Assembly (NCBI GenBank): GCA_022839745.1
Contig: JALHJB010000010.1
Span: 1 to 64,000 of the forward strand
DNA from: Actinomycetes bacterium
GTDB taxonomy: Bacteria > Actinomycetota > Coriobacteriia > Anaerosomatales > Anaerosomataceae
Direction of reading: 5' to 3'
DNA: 64,000 nt
Below the pieces are notes generated by a model, which saw nothing but the letters and a program-made list of their open reading frames with translations, ran no database searches and had not been told where the DNA came from. A program made the translations under genes and the position numbers. Below, one piece after another: positions 25,107 to 33,415 of the stretch. How positions within the stretch are numbered: position 1 is the first letter of the stretch; every line of letters begins with the position of its first letter.

Positions 25107-25563
25107 CGGCCATCGCGGCCTTGTACTCCTCGATCCGAGCGCGATACTCAGGCATCGCGGTCCCCAGGATCTGTGTAGCCAGGATGGCGGCATTCTTGGC
25201 GCCGTTGATGGCGACGCACGCAACCGGCACGCCGGTTGGCATCTGCACCATCGAGAGCAGCGAGTCCAGCCCGCCGAGGTCCGACGTCTTCATCGGCACT
25301 GTCACCACCGGAAGCGGCGTGTATGCCGCCACCACCCCGCCGAGGTGTGCCGCTTTGCCGGCAGCCGCCACGATCACGCGGATTCCGCGGTCAGCGGCGC
25401 CGGCTGCCCATTCGTGCACCTTGGCAGGCTGCCGATGCGCCGAGGCCACGACGAGCTCGTACGGGACGCCAAGCTCCTCGAGCTGTGCGGCGCACTCCTT
25501 CATCACCTCGAGATCGCTCTTCGAGCCCATGATGATGCCTACAAGCGGTGTCTGCCCGGCCAT
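25099..25563 (-). CDS. purE: N5-carboxyaminoimidazole ribonucleotide mutase PurE
   Basis: 154 residues starting at the ATG preceded by GGAGGAGG. The signature IIMGSKSDLEVMKEC, the VVASAHRQP loop and AAAGKAAHLGGVVAA are class I PurE, which moves the carboxylate from N5-CAIR to CAIR in purine synthesis. Class I enzymes need PurK, which is not in this window. The gene lies 20 bases after the HemN-like gene and overlaps the following membrane gene. Confidence 0.95.
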   Translation of the reverse strand: MAGQTPLVGIIMGSKSDLEVMKECAAQLEELGVPYELVVASAHRQPAKVHEWAAGAADRGIRVIVAAAGKAAHLGGVVAAYTPLPVVTVPMKTSDLGGLDSLLSMVQMPTGVPVACVAINGAKNAAILATQILGTAMPEYRARIEEYKAAMADA

Positions 25564-25583
25564 GTCCGCCTCCTCCTTATCTG

Positions 25584-26903
25584 TCACGCACACTCCTCAG
25601 ACCCGCCGCATCCGCCCGCCCCATCGCCGAACAGCAGCTGCCGCTCATCCGAGGCGATCGCCTTGCGAGCGGCATCACGCAGATCGTTGAGCTGCGCGAA
25701 CATCGTGCGCTGCATGACGACCGCCAGATAGCGCCCCTTCTCGGTGAGCGTCAGCTCCTCGGCGTTGTCTGTGGCGAACCCGCCGAACACCCGGAAGAAG
25801 AGCATCTCGAGCGGCAATCCACGCTCCACGCTCACGCCGAAGTCGCGCTCGAACGCCTTCTTGTCAAGCCTGAGGCCGAAGAGCGACATGAGGAAGCGGT
25901 AGCGCATCTGGTTCCTTCGGCTGGCGGACGCGCTGCCAACCGCTACCGGCATCCGCCCCTCGTCGATCGCGGCCGAGTAGTCGCGCAGCGAGAACGTGGT
26001 GAGGTAGATGTCGCCACGGAGGTAGCTGAACGCGCCGCTCCCGATGCCCACATACTCCTCGTAGTCCACGATGTACTCGTCGATCATCCCACCACCGATG
26101 CGCGAGAACGTCCATGCGGTGGAAAGCTCGAACGTGTCCGACAGACCGTCCACGAGGGTCTTGTAGTAGGCGGCCTCGCGATCGTAGTCCACCATACCCA
26201 CCGTGCGCTTGAGGCTCGCTTCCACCGAGCGGGAGGCCATGAGCGGGTAGAACGTGGTCTGGTTGCAGCGGCTCGCCTTCACCATCTCCACGTCGCGGCG
26301 CAGGATCTCCTCGGTCTGGCTCGGGAAGTTGAAGATCATGTCCACGTTGAGCGAGTGGAAGAACCCCTCGAGCGACTGGATGCGCTCAAGGATCTCGGCA
26401 CCTGAACCGTACTTGTCGTAGCGGTCCATCTCCTTGAGCAGCCCATCGTCGAAGCTCTGCACGCCAACGCTCATACGCTGGACACGGTCCTTGAGCGGGT
26501 CGAGGATCTCAGGGATCAGATGGTTCGGGTTGGTCTCCGTGGAGACTTCGAGCGTGCCGAAGAGCTCGCGCGCGAGATCGATGGTCTCGCAGAGCTCGTC
26601 CACGAGGATCGTCGGCGTGCCCCCGCCGATGTAGAGCGAGTCGAACGTGTAACCAAGGTCCGCCACCATGCGCATCTGCTCGCGCAGGCTCCTGAAGTAC
26701 TTCCGCGCCGGATCCTCGGAGAACGGGAACCGGTTGAAGCTGCAGTACGGGCAGAGCCGCTCGCAGAATGGGACATGGGCGTACAGCAGGTGCTGCTTGC
26801 CCGCCTCAGGTCCGGGAAGCGACGGGACCGGTCGTGGTGTTGTGGCGAAGTACCCGCCCTGCGCGATACTCACAGCACGCGATAGTAGCCGCTCGGCAAG
26901 CAT
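25584..26903 (-). CDS. HemN/HutW-like radical SAM protein
   Basis: 439 residues. The cluster-binding motif CERLCPYCSF (near 48-57) with the extra downstream cysteine-adjacent phenylalanine is that of the coproporphyrinogen III oxidase family, followed by YIGGGTPTI and VQSFDDGLL. The C-terminal HemN domain is present, ending in a glycine/cysteine-rich tail (GAGGCGGSEEC). Relatives include HemN, HemW and heme-degrading HutW/ChuW, which cannot be told apart from sequence alone. Its ATG overlaps the purD stop (ATGA), placing a tetrapyrrole-type enzyme inside a purine operon. Confidence 0.85.
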   Translation of the reverse strand: MLAERLLSRAVSIAQGGYFATTPRPVPSLPGPEAGKQHLLYAHVPFCERLCPYCSFNRFPFSEDPARKYFRSLREQMRMVADLGYTFDSLYIGGGTPTILVDELCETIDLARELFGTLEVSTETNPNHLIPEILDPLKDRVQRMSVGVQSFDDGLLKEMDRYDKYGSGAEILERIQSLEGFFHSLNVDMIFNFPSQTEEILRRDVEMVKASRCNQTTFYPLMASRSVEASLKRTVGMVDYDREAAYYKTLVDGLSDTFELSTAWTFSRIGGGMIDEYIVDYEEYVGIGSGAFSYLRGDIYLTTFSLRDYSAAIDEGRMPVAVGSASASRRNQMRYRFLMSLFGLRLDKKAFERDFGVSVERGLPLEMLFFRVFGGFATDNAEELTLTEKGRYLAVVMQRTMFAQLNDLRDAARKAIASDERQLLFGDGAGGCGGSEECA

Positions 26904-28183
26904 CAGGCCTCACCCCTGGCACGAAGCGCCTTGAGTCCTATGTCGGTGCGGTAGTGCATGTTGTCGAACCGGATGAGGTCGACCGCCTGGTACGCGCGGC
27001 TGCGCGCCTCCGAGAAGCTCGGCGCGACCGCGGTGACGTTCAGGACACGGCCACCTGCGGTGACCAGACGACCGGTCGGGTCGATCGCGGTGCCCGCATG
27101 ATAGACGGTGACGCCCTCGATCCGCCCGGCCTCGTCAAGGCCGTTGATGGCGGCACCCTTGTCGTAGGCCACCGGATACCCGCCAGCGGCAAGCACCACC
27201 GAGAGCGCTACGCCGTCACGCCAGGTGAGCTCGATCTCGCCAAGGCGGCCCTCGGCCACTGCGAGCATCACGTCGAGCAGGTCGGTCTCGAGGAGCGGCA
27301 GAAGCACCTGCGTCTCGGGGTCACCGAAGCGGGCGTTGAACTCGAGCACCTTGGGGCCCTCATCGGTGAGGATGAACCCGCCGTACAGCACGCCGCGGTA
27401 GTCGATCCCGTCGCTCTTGAGCGCAGCGACGGTCCGCTCGAGAATCGCCGTCATGGCCGCCAGCGCCGCATCGTCCACCACGGGCACCGGCGCATACACG
27501 CCCATGCCGCCGGTGTTGGGGCCCTGATCGTCATCGTACGCACGCTTGTGGTCCTGCGCCGGCAACATCGGCAGCACGGTCTCACCATCGGTGAACGCGA
27601 GCAGCGAGCATTCGGGCCCCTCGAGGAACTCCTCGATCACCACCAGCTCACCGGCGGGGCCGAAGGCGCCGTCGAAGCACAGCCGCACAGCGTTGAGAGC
27701 GTCCTCAACGGTCTCGGCCACGGTCACGCCCTTGCCCGCGGCAAGGCCGTCGGCCTTCACCACGACAGGCGCGCCCACCTCGCGCAGATACTCCTCGGCC
27801 TCTTCGTACGAGTGGATGAGGCGATAGCCGCCAGTGGGGATGTCGTAGCGCTCCATGAGATCCTTGGCGAACGCCTTGGAGCCTTCGATCTGCGCGCCGG
27901 CGGCGCGCGGCCCGAACACGGGGACACCGTCGAAGCCGAGCATGTCGGCGACACCGACGACGAGCGGCGCTTCAGGACCGACGACCACGAAGTCGATGCG
28001 GTTCCGCTCGACCCATTCGGCCACGAACGCGGGGTCCTCGACGTTGATCTCAACGTTGGTGGCAAGCGCGGCCGTGCCGCCGTTGCCGGGCGAGCAGAAG
28101 AGCTCGGGCTTGTGCGCCGAGCGGGAGAGCGCTGTGACGATGGCGTGCTCGCGGCCACCGCCGCCAAGAACCAGGATACGCAT
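26903..28183 (-). CDS. purD: Phosphoribosylamine-glycine ligase PurD
   Basis: 426 residues. GARS signature blocks: ILVLGGGGREHAI at the N-terminus, the ATP-grasp VVKADGLAAGKGV loop near 150, and FNARFGDPETQVLLPLL near 285. It makes glycinamide ribonucleotide, the second step of purine synthesis. It starts a unit with the HemN-like gene and purE downstream and has its own -10 box 42 bases upstream. Confidence 0.97.
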   Translation of the reverse strand: MRILVLGGGGREHAIVTALSRSAHKPELFCSPGNGGTAALATNVEINVEDPAFVAEWVERNRIDFVVVGPEAPLVVGVADMLGFDGVPVFGPRAAGAQIEGSKAFAKDLMERYDIPTGGYRLIHSYEEAEEYLREVGAPVVVKADGLAAGKGVTVAETVEDALNAVRLCFDGAFGPAGELVVIEEFLEGPECSLLAFTDGETVLPMLPAQDHKRAYDDDQGPNTGGMGVYAPVPVVDDAALAAMTAILERTVAALKSDGIDYRGVLYGGFILTDEGPKVLEFNARFGDPETQVLLPLLETDLLDVMLAVAEGRLGEIELTWRDGVALSVVLAAGGYPVAYDKGAAINGLDEAGRIEGVTVYHAGTAIDPTGRLVTAGGRVLNVTAVAPSFSEARSRAYQAVDLIRFDNMHYRTDIGLKALRARGEA

Positions 28184-28224
28184 GGTGGACTACCCCCAAG
28201 CGGGACGGGTCGAATGGTGCACCG

Positions 28225-28230
28225 ATTGTA
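28225..28230 (-). promoter_or_regulatory. -10 box upstream of purD
   Basis: TACAAT on the minus strand, 42 bases before the purD ATG, in the 79-base gap after purA. No matching -35 is visible at 16-18 bases, so the promoter is tentative. Confidence 0.4.
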
Positions 28231-28262
28231 CCGGATGCGCTACGGTCAGGCGGCCGCCCGGC

Positions 28263-29552
28263 CTACGGCCGGTCTTCCCACCTGCGCATGATCGTCTGCT
28301 CCCGGCTGGGGCCCACCGCGATCATCGCAACCGGCACCTCGGCGAGGTCCTCGATGTACGTGATGTAGTCCTGTGCGTTCTTGGGGAGCTCCTCGAACGT
28401 GCGGCAGCCCGTGATGTCGGTCTTCCAGCCCGGCAACTCCTCGTAGATCGGCTTCGCGTGGTGGAAGGCGGTCTGGTGCGCCGGCAGGTCGTTGTAGCGC
28501 GTACCCTCGTACTCGTAGGCGACACACACCTTGATGGTGTCGAGGTGCGAGAGGACGTCGAGCTTGGTGATCACGAGGTCCGTGAGACCGTTCACCTGCA
28601 CCGCAAAACGTGCGATGAGCCCGTCGAACCACCCGGCCCGGCGCTCGCGGCCGGTCGTGGTGCCGTACTCGGCGCCGACCTCGATGAGCGAGCGGCCGAT
28701 CTCATCCGAAAGCTCCGTGGGGAACGGGCCCGAACCCACCCGCGTGATGTACGCCTTGGCGATGCCGAGCACACGATCGATGCGCTTGGGTCCCACACCC
28801 ACGCCGGTGCACGCGCCGCCGGCCGTGGGACTCGAAGACGTCACGAATGGATACGTGCCATGATCGAGGTCGAGCAGCGCGCCCTGCGCGCCTTCGAACA
28901 GCACCCACTGGTCGGCATCAAGCGCCTTGTTGATGAGCGCGCTCGTCTCGGCGATGTGCGGCTTGATCCGCTCGGCGTACGCCAGGTACTCCTCGGCGAT
29001 CTCGTCCACCGTGTACGTGGGCAGACCGTAGACCTTCTCGAGGATGTCGTTCTTCTCCACAAGCGCGGCTTCGAGCTTCTTGCGGAATATGTGCTCGTCG
29101 ATGAGGTCCTGGATGCGGAGGCCCATCCGGCTGGCCTTGTCCATGTACGCCGGGCCGATGCCGCGACGGGTGGTGCCGATCTCAAGCGAGCCGAGACGGC
29201 GCTCGCTGGCACCATCCAGGTCACGGTGGTAGGGCATGATCAGGTGCGCGTTGCAGCTGATGAGCAGGCGATGCGTGGAGATGTCGTCCGCCTCGAGGCG
29301 ATCGATCTCCTCGAGCAGCACCTTGGGGTCGATGACGCAGCCGTTGCCGATGACCGGCGTGATGTGCGGGTACATGATGCCGCTGGGAATGAGGTGCAGC
29401 TTCAGCGTCTTCCCCGCGTGGATGACCGTGTGTCCCGCGTTGTTGCCGCCCTGGAAACGCACGACGTAATCGAAGTCGTCGGCGATCAGGTCGGTGATCT
29501 TGCCCTTGCCTTCGTCGCCCCACTGGGCGCCGACCAGCACGATACCCGCCAT
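28263..29552 (-). CDS. purA: Adenylosuccinate synthetase PurA
   Basis: 429 residues. The N-terminal P-loop GAQWGDEGKGKITD, the FQGGNNAGHT motif near 40, the GTTRRGIGPAY loop near 128, and the C-terminal VGPSREQTI are all present and identify the GTP-dependent enzyme that joins IMP and aspartate on the way to AMP. Start supported by GAGGAG upstream. A long structured leader precedes it. Confidence 0.97.
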   Translation of the reverse strand: MAGIVLVGAQWGDEGKGKITDLIADDFDYVVRFQGGNNAGHTVIHAGKTLKLHLIPSGIMYPHITPVIGNGCVIDPKVLLEEIDRLEADDISTHRLLISCNAHLIMPYHRDLDGASERRLGSLEIGTTRRGIGPAYMDKASRMGLRIQDLIDEHIFRKKLEAALVEKNDILEKVYGLPTYTVDEIAEEYLAYAERIKPHIAETSALINKALDADQWVLFEGAQGALLDLDHGTYPFVTSSSPTAGGACTGVGVGPKRIDRVLGIAKAYITRVGSGPFPTELSDEIGRSLIEVGAEYGTTTGRERRAGWFDGLIARFAVQVNGLTDLVITKLDVLSHLDTIKVCVAYEYEGTRYNDLPAHQTAFHHAKPIYEELPGWKTDITGCRTFEELPKNAQDYITYIEDLAEVPVAMIAVGPSREQTIMRRWEDRP

Positions 29553-29690
29553 GTGATGAGCTCCTCGGTGTGTTCAGTCCCGCGGACTCTCGCCGCCGCT
29601 CCCGGACCGGGTGCGTCGCCGAGCCGGGCGACGCACGCACGCATCCTCCCTCACAGTGGATGCGTGGGTAAGTATGATTGAGTGACGCGA
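29553..29690 (-). promoter_or_regulatory. Structured 5' leader of purA
   Basis: A CATACT -10 box (29672-29677) is followed by a leader of about 115 bases with two hairpins: GCATCC/GGATGC near 29641-29662 and a perfect ten-bp stem GTGCGTCGCC/GGCGACGCAC at 29611-29636. Known purine, PreQ1 and PRPP riboswitch cores are not recognised. The leader could be regulatory or just stabilise the message. Confidence 0.35.
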
Positions 29691-29716
29691 TCCGCGCCAG
29701 TCGCCAGGCGGTCCCG

Positions 29717-30052
29717 CTACTCGAACGCCGCCCGGAGCAGGTCATCGGCCTCCGCGTTGCAGCGGGGACAGCCGATGTTCGGATCGGCGAGCGGCACGCC
29801 GTGCAGCGAGCAGGCGAAGGTTGCTGTCACGCGTCTGCGCGTGCGGAACCGCTTGTTCGGGATGCGGATCGTCACGGCCAGCCACGGACTGCCGTTCGCG
29901 GCGAGCACCGCGGGGACCGGGCACGCGGCACAGTCCTCCGGTCGCCATGCCGCCGACCCCGCCTCGCGCGCGGCGCGACACTCCTGGACGTTCCTGCCCC
30001 TGGCGAAGTCCTCGTAGTAGAGCGCACACTCGGTGCCGGCGGGTGTTCTCAT
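29717..30052 (-). CDS. Cysteine-rich protein, probable zinc-binding
   Basis: 111 residues with GGGAG seven bases before the ATG. Cysteines come in pairs spread over the chain: VQECRAAR, EDCAACPVP, FACSLHG and GCPRCNAE, suggesting one or two zinc sites. A beta-strand stretch (SPWLAVTIRIPNKRF) lies in the middle. Family not recognised. It is divergent from the GerMN lipoprotein gene. Confidence 0.7.
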   Translation of the reverse strand: MRTPAGTECALYYEDFARGRNVQECRAAREAGSAAWRPEDCAACPVPAVLAANGSPWLAVTIRIPNKRFRTRRRVTATFACSLHGVPLADPNIGCPRCNAEADDLLRAAFE

Positions 30053-30118
30053 AGTACGTCTCCCGGGAATCGACTGGGTGACGATGGAACCTCGCGCACA
30101 GGCCCAGCGTCATAGACA

Positions 30119-30151
30119 TAGTATCGTGTTCGGACAGAACCGGTCCGGTTC
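30119..30151 (+). promoter_or_regulatory. -10 box and palindrome upstream of the GerMN lipoprotein
   Basis: TAGTAT at 30119-30124 could be a -10 box; 13 bases downstream lies a perfect odd palindrome GAACCGGTCCGGTTC (30137-30151). An operator just after the transcription start would repress. The regulator is unknown. Confidence 0.35.
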
Positions 30152-30197
30152 GACGGTGGCTTCACGTGAGGTCGCCGGTCGACAAGGAGGGGCCACG

Positions 30198-30818
30198 ATG
30201 CAACACACACGATCGATCGCGCTCGCTGTGGCGATAGCCCTGATGCTCGCGCTGACCGTGACAGGCGGCTGCACGAAAGACGAGCCTGCGCCGCCGCCCG
30301 CCAACGGCGAGACGCCCAACGAGACAGACGGCGACACGGAGACGGTGGAGCCCACCGAGACGGTCACCCCCGAGCCGCAAGACGACATGGAGGTCACGCT
30401 CTACTGGGTCTCCGCGGGCGAGAACGCACTCGGCGTTAAGCGCCTGGTGCCTCGTAGCGAGGCGGTGGCGAAGGCCGCACTCGAAGCGCTTATCGCGGGA
30501 CCGACAGACACCGAGCAGACCACGTGGCCCGCGATCAGCTCGGCGATCCCCGAGGGCACGCGACTGCTCGGCGTCACCATCGAGGGCGGTATCGCAAAGG
30601 TCGACTTCTCCGAGGAGTTCGAGAGCGGCGGCGGAGCCTTCAGCGTGACGTCCCGGCTGGCCCAGGTGGTCTACACGCTTGAGCAGTTCCCAACGGTGGA
30701 CGGCGTGGAGTTCTACATCGAAGGCACGCGGGTCATCGAGTTCTCGAGCGAGGGGCTGATCCTCGACAAGCCGCAGACGTTCGACGACTACGACGAGTTG
30801 CTGCCAATCGACGCATAG
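30198..30818 (+). CDS. GerMN-domain lipoprotein
   Basis: 206 residues from an ATG with AAGGAGG upstream. A signal peptide ends in a lipobox VTGGC (C27 or nearby), followed by a flexible Pro/Thr/Glu-rich linker (about 28-65) and a GerMN domain (about 70-195) with VTLYWVS, RLVPRSEAVAKAALEALIAGP and GVEFYIEGTRV. GerMN proteins are membrane-attached and occur in spore germination and cell-wall processes; in actinobacteria the role is uncertain. Confidence 0.9.
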   Translation: MQHTRSIALAVAIALMLALTVTGGCTKDEPAPPPANGETPNETDGDTETVEPTETVTPEPQDDMEVTLYWVSAGENALGVKRLVPRSEAVAKAALEALIAGPTDTEQTTWPAISSAIPEGTRLLGVTIEGGIAKVDFSEEFESGGGAFSVTSRLAQVVYTLEQFPTVDGVEFYIEGTRVIEFSSEGLILDKPQTFDDYDELLPIDA

Positions 30819-30886
30819 CCGCGAGGGCGGAGGCGCGGCGTCGGATCGGCCGAGCGCCTTGCGTCAGCTCGGCTTCGCTCCCCGCC

Positions 30887-31930
30887 CTACGCCGGCCTCG
30901 CGCTCACCGGCGCAACACCCGGCCCCGTGGGTGCGTCAGCCGGGCCGAAGACTCTGCCGGTCGCTTTCACGTACCAGGCCGCCGACTGCACCTGCACGAT
31001 GTACGCGGTTGCCAGAAGGAGCGCCGCCTCGGCTCCGAACGCCGTCATCGCGATGCCCAGTGCTATCGACAGGTTGCGCATGACCGTGCCATAGACCACG
31101 GCTATGGCATCTCCCCTGTCCAGGAGCGCCCGGCCCGCAAGCGTCGCAATGACATAGTTGAGGCCGTAAAAGACGATCAGCGGCACGAGTATGCGCAGCA
31201 CGAGCATCGGCTCCTGCGCGATCATCTTCGCTTTGAGCGCGATAGCCACGAAGACGATCACGAGCACGCCGAGCGTCGACAGCCCCGGGAACAGGGGTGC
31301 GATGCGTGCCTTGTACCGTGGCTGACCGTACCGCTTCACCAAGAGCGTGCGGGTGAGCGTGCCGGCTATGAGCGGGATGCCCACCACGAAGACGACCGTC
31401 CTGAGCACCTCAAGGAAGTCGACCTCGACCACAGCGCCAGCGAACACGAGCAAGTACACCGGGGCGAGCAGTGACGCCGCGATCAAGCCGATCACGGTCA
31501 TCTTCACGGCGGCGGTCACGTTGCCACCGGCGAATCCTGTCCAACTGATGGTCATGCCGCTGGTGGGAAAGAGCCCGGCGAGCACCATGCCCACGAAGAG
31601 CCCCGGTTCTCCCGAGAAGAAGACGACCGCCAGGACCCAGGCCAGAAGCGGCAGAGCCATGAAGTCGAGCGCCATCGCGAGCCCGATCGCACGACCGTCC
31701 TTGAGGTCGAGCGCCTCACTGACCCGGAAGTTCACGAGCATCGGGTACACCATGAGCATGGTCATGGGAAGCACCAGGACCTGGAGCGAACTGACATCGA
31801 ACACGAGGCCCGCGGCCAGGCCGGCCGCCATCGCAAGCGGGATCAGCACGACGAGATGCTTCGAGAGGGACGCCAGCGCGCGAATGACCGGATGAAGCGG
31901 CGCGGTGGCTGGAGTGGATGCGACGGTCAC
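30887..31930 (-). CDS. Bile acid:sodium symporter / arsenite-efflux-type transporter
   Basis: 347 residues with about ten membrane helices. The BASS/ACR3 superfamily pattern is seen: PMLVNFRVSEAL, GLFPTSGMTISWTG, and GTVMRNLSIALGIA near the end, resembling the paired broken-helix motifs of these carriers. The annotation could be an arsenic or organic-anion transporter. ACR3 normally has a conserved cysteine in the fourth helix, which is not evident here, so arsenite specificity is doubtful. A CsoR-type operator overlaps its promoter region, suggesting control by copper, persulfide or a related signal. Confidence 0.82.
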   Translation of the reverse strand: MTVASTPATAPLHPVIRALASLSKHLVVLIPLAMAAGLAAGLVFDVSSLQVLVLPMTMLMVYPMLVNFRVSEALDLKDGRAIGLAMALDFMALPLLAWVLAVVFFSGEPGLFVGMVLAGLFPTSGMTISWTGFAGGNVTAAVKMTVIGLIAASLLAPVYLLVFAGAVVEVDFLEVLRTVVFVVGIPLIAGTLTRTLLVKRYGQPRYKARIAPLFPGLSTLGVLVIVFVAIALKAKMIAQEPMLVLRILVPLIVFYGLNYVIATLAGRALLDRGDAIAVVYGTVMRNLSIALGIAMTAFGAEAALLLATAYIVQVQSAAWYVKATGRVFGPADAPTGPGVAPVSARPA

Positions 31931-31958
31931 GGCGAGAGCACCTCCGAATGGCGATGTT

Positions 31959-31974
31959 ATACCTAGGGGGGTAT
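31959..31974. promoter_or_regulatory. CsoR/CstR-like operator upstream of the BASS transporter
   Basis: ATACC-TAGGGG-GGTAT, an inverted repeat with G/C-tract centre, lies 29 bases before the transporter start. This form (ATACC...GGTAT around a G-run) is the classical operator of CsoR, CstR and related copper- or persulfide-sensing repressors. No csoR gene is in the window. Confidence 0.6.
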
Positions 31975-32008
31975 TCTCATACCACCGGCCACGGCTGTCA
32001 AGCGGAGG

Positions 32009-33391
32009 TCAGAGCGCCTTGGCGATCGCCCGCGCGGCAAGCAGACCGCTGGCGCCCGACTGGATCAGCCCTCGGGTCACGCCAGCGCCGTCGCCGATCG
32101 CGTACAAGCCGGTGATGGGCGTCTGAAGATCGGCCCCCACCTGCAGCCGTGACGAGTAGAACTTGACCTCCACGCCGTACAGTAGCGTGCCGTCGGCAGC
32201 CACTCCCGGAACGAGGGTGTCGAGCGAGTCGAGGAACTCGAGGATGTCCACGAGGTGCCGGTACGGCAGCACGAACGAGAGGTCCCCGGGTGTCGCGCCT
32301 CGCAGTGTAGGCACCACGACCGACTCCGCGATGCGCTTTTCCGTTGAACGCCTGCCCGCCCGCAGATCGCCGAGGCGCTGCACGAGGATGCCCTCGCCGA
32401 GGAGATTGGCCAGCCGGGCGATGGAGGTGCCGTAGGTGATCGGCTCCTGGAAGGGGTGTGTGAAGCTCTGGCTCACCAGGACCGCGAAGTTGGTGTTCTC
32501 GGTGCGCCGCTCCGCGTACGAGTGGCCGTTCACGGTCACGATGGTGCCGTAGCTCTCAGTGGTGACCGCACCGTACGGGTTCATACAGAAGGTGCGCACC
32601 TGGTCCCCGAACCTGCGCGAGTACTGGATGAGCTTCGCCTCGTACAACGGGACCGTGAGCGGCTCCATCACCGGAGCGGGAACCTCAACGCGGACCCCGA
32701 TGTCCACCGCATTGTTGACGAGCGGGATCCCCAGAGACCGTGCCTGCGCGGCAAGCCAGTCGGCTCCGTCACGGCCCGGCGCGACCACGACTGCGGAGGC
32801 ATCGATGCTGGTACCGTCGATCAGCTCGACGCCCTGCACCACTCCGGCGTGTTCGCGGATTCGAGCGACCTCCGTGCGCGTACGGACCTCCACGCCTACC
32901 TCGACGAGGTGGTCGTACATCGCCTGAAGCACCGCGGGTGAGCGATCGCTGCCGATGTGGCGGATCCTCATCGGGATCAGACGCATGCCGGCAAGGGTGG
33001 CGTCGTGCACGAGACGCGCCGCCGTCTCTTGATCAGGACCGTGGATCTCCGTGGTTGCGCCAAAGCGCAACCACGTGCGGTCGCTATCATCAACGAGACG
33101 CTCGAGCTCCCGCGCGTCGAGGTAGTCGCCCAGCCATCCGCCCACGTCGGTGGACAACGTGAGTTTGCCGTCGGAGAAAGCGCCGGCGCCGCCCCATCCC
33201 GTCATGATCGCGCAGGTGGGGCAGTTCACGCACGACCGCTCGCGGGCCGGACACGAGCGCTCTGAGATCGGCTTGCCTCGCTCCAGGACGAGCAGACGTG
33301 AACCCGGGCGGTGCTCCATCAGCTCTATGGCCGCGAAGACGCCCGCGGGCCCCGCGCCCACGATGATCGCGTCATACCGCTCAACGCTCAC
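32009..33391 (-). CDS. FAD-dependent dehydrogenase (COG2509-like)
   Basis: 460 residues from a GTG with TGGAG six to seven bases upstream; a TTG 12 bases earlier is possible but badly spaced. The FAD-binding VGAGPAGVFAAIEL follows the start, then a cysteine-rich loop SCPARERSCVNCPTC near 50-65 and GWGGAGAFSDGKLTL, a pattern of the uncharacterised FAD-dependent dehydrogenase group. A second nucleotide motif AIGDGAGVTRGLIQSGASG closes the chain. The cysteines could hold a metal or cluster. Substrate unknown. Confidence 0.85.
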   Translation of the reverse strand: MSVERYDAIIVGAGPAGVFAAIELMEHRPGSRLLVLERGKPISERSCPARERSCVNCPTCAIMTGWGGAGAFSDGKLTLSTDVGGWLGDYLDARELERLVDDSDRTWLRFGATTEIHGPDQETAARLVHDATLAGMRLIPMRIRHIGSDRSPAVLQAMYDHLVEVGVEVRTRTEVARIREHAGVVQGVELIDGTSIDASAVVVAPGRDGADWLAAQARSLGIPLVNNAVDIGVRVEVPAPVMEPLTVPLYEAKLIQYSRRFGDQVRTFCMNPYGAVTTESYGTIVTVNGHSYAERRTENTNFAVLVSQSFTHPFQEPITYGTSIARLANLLGEGILVQRLGDLRAGRRSTEKRIAESVVVPTLRGATPGDLSFVLPYRHLVDILEFLDSLDTLVPGVAADGTLLYGVEVKFYSSRLQVGADLQTPITGLYAIGDGAGVTRGLIQSGASGLLAARAIAKAL

Positions 33392-33415
33392 AGCACGCTC
33401 CAATCCCCCACAGAT

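Noticed and set aside
30887..31930. Firm ACR3 arsenite exporter call
   Set aside because: The conserved ACR3 cysteine was not found and no ars genes are adjacent; a broader family label was kept.
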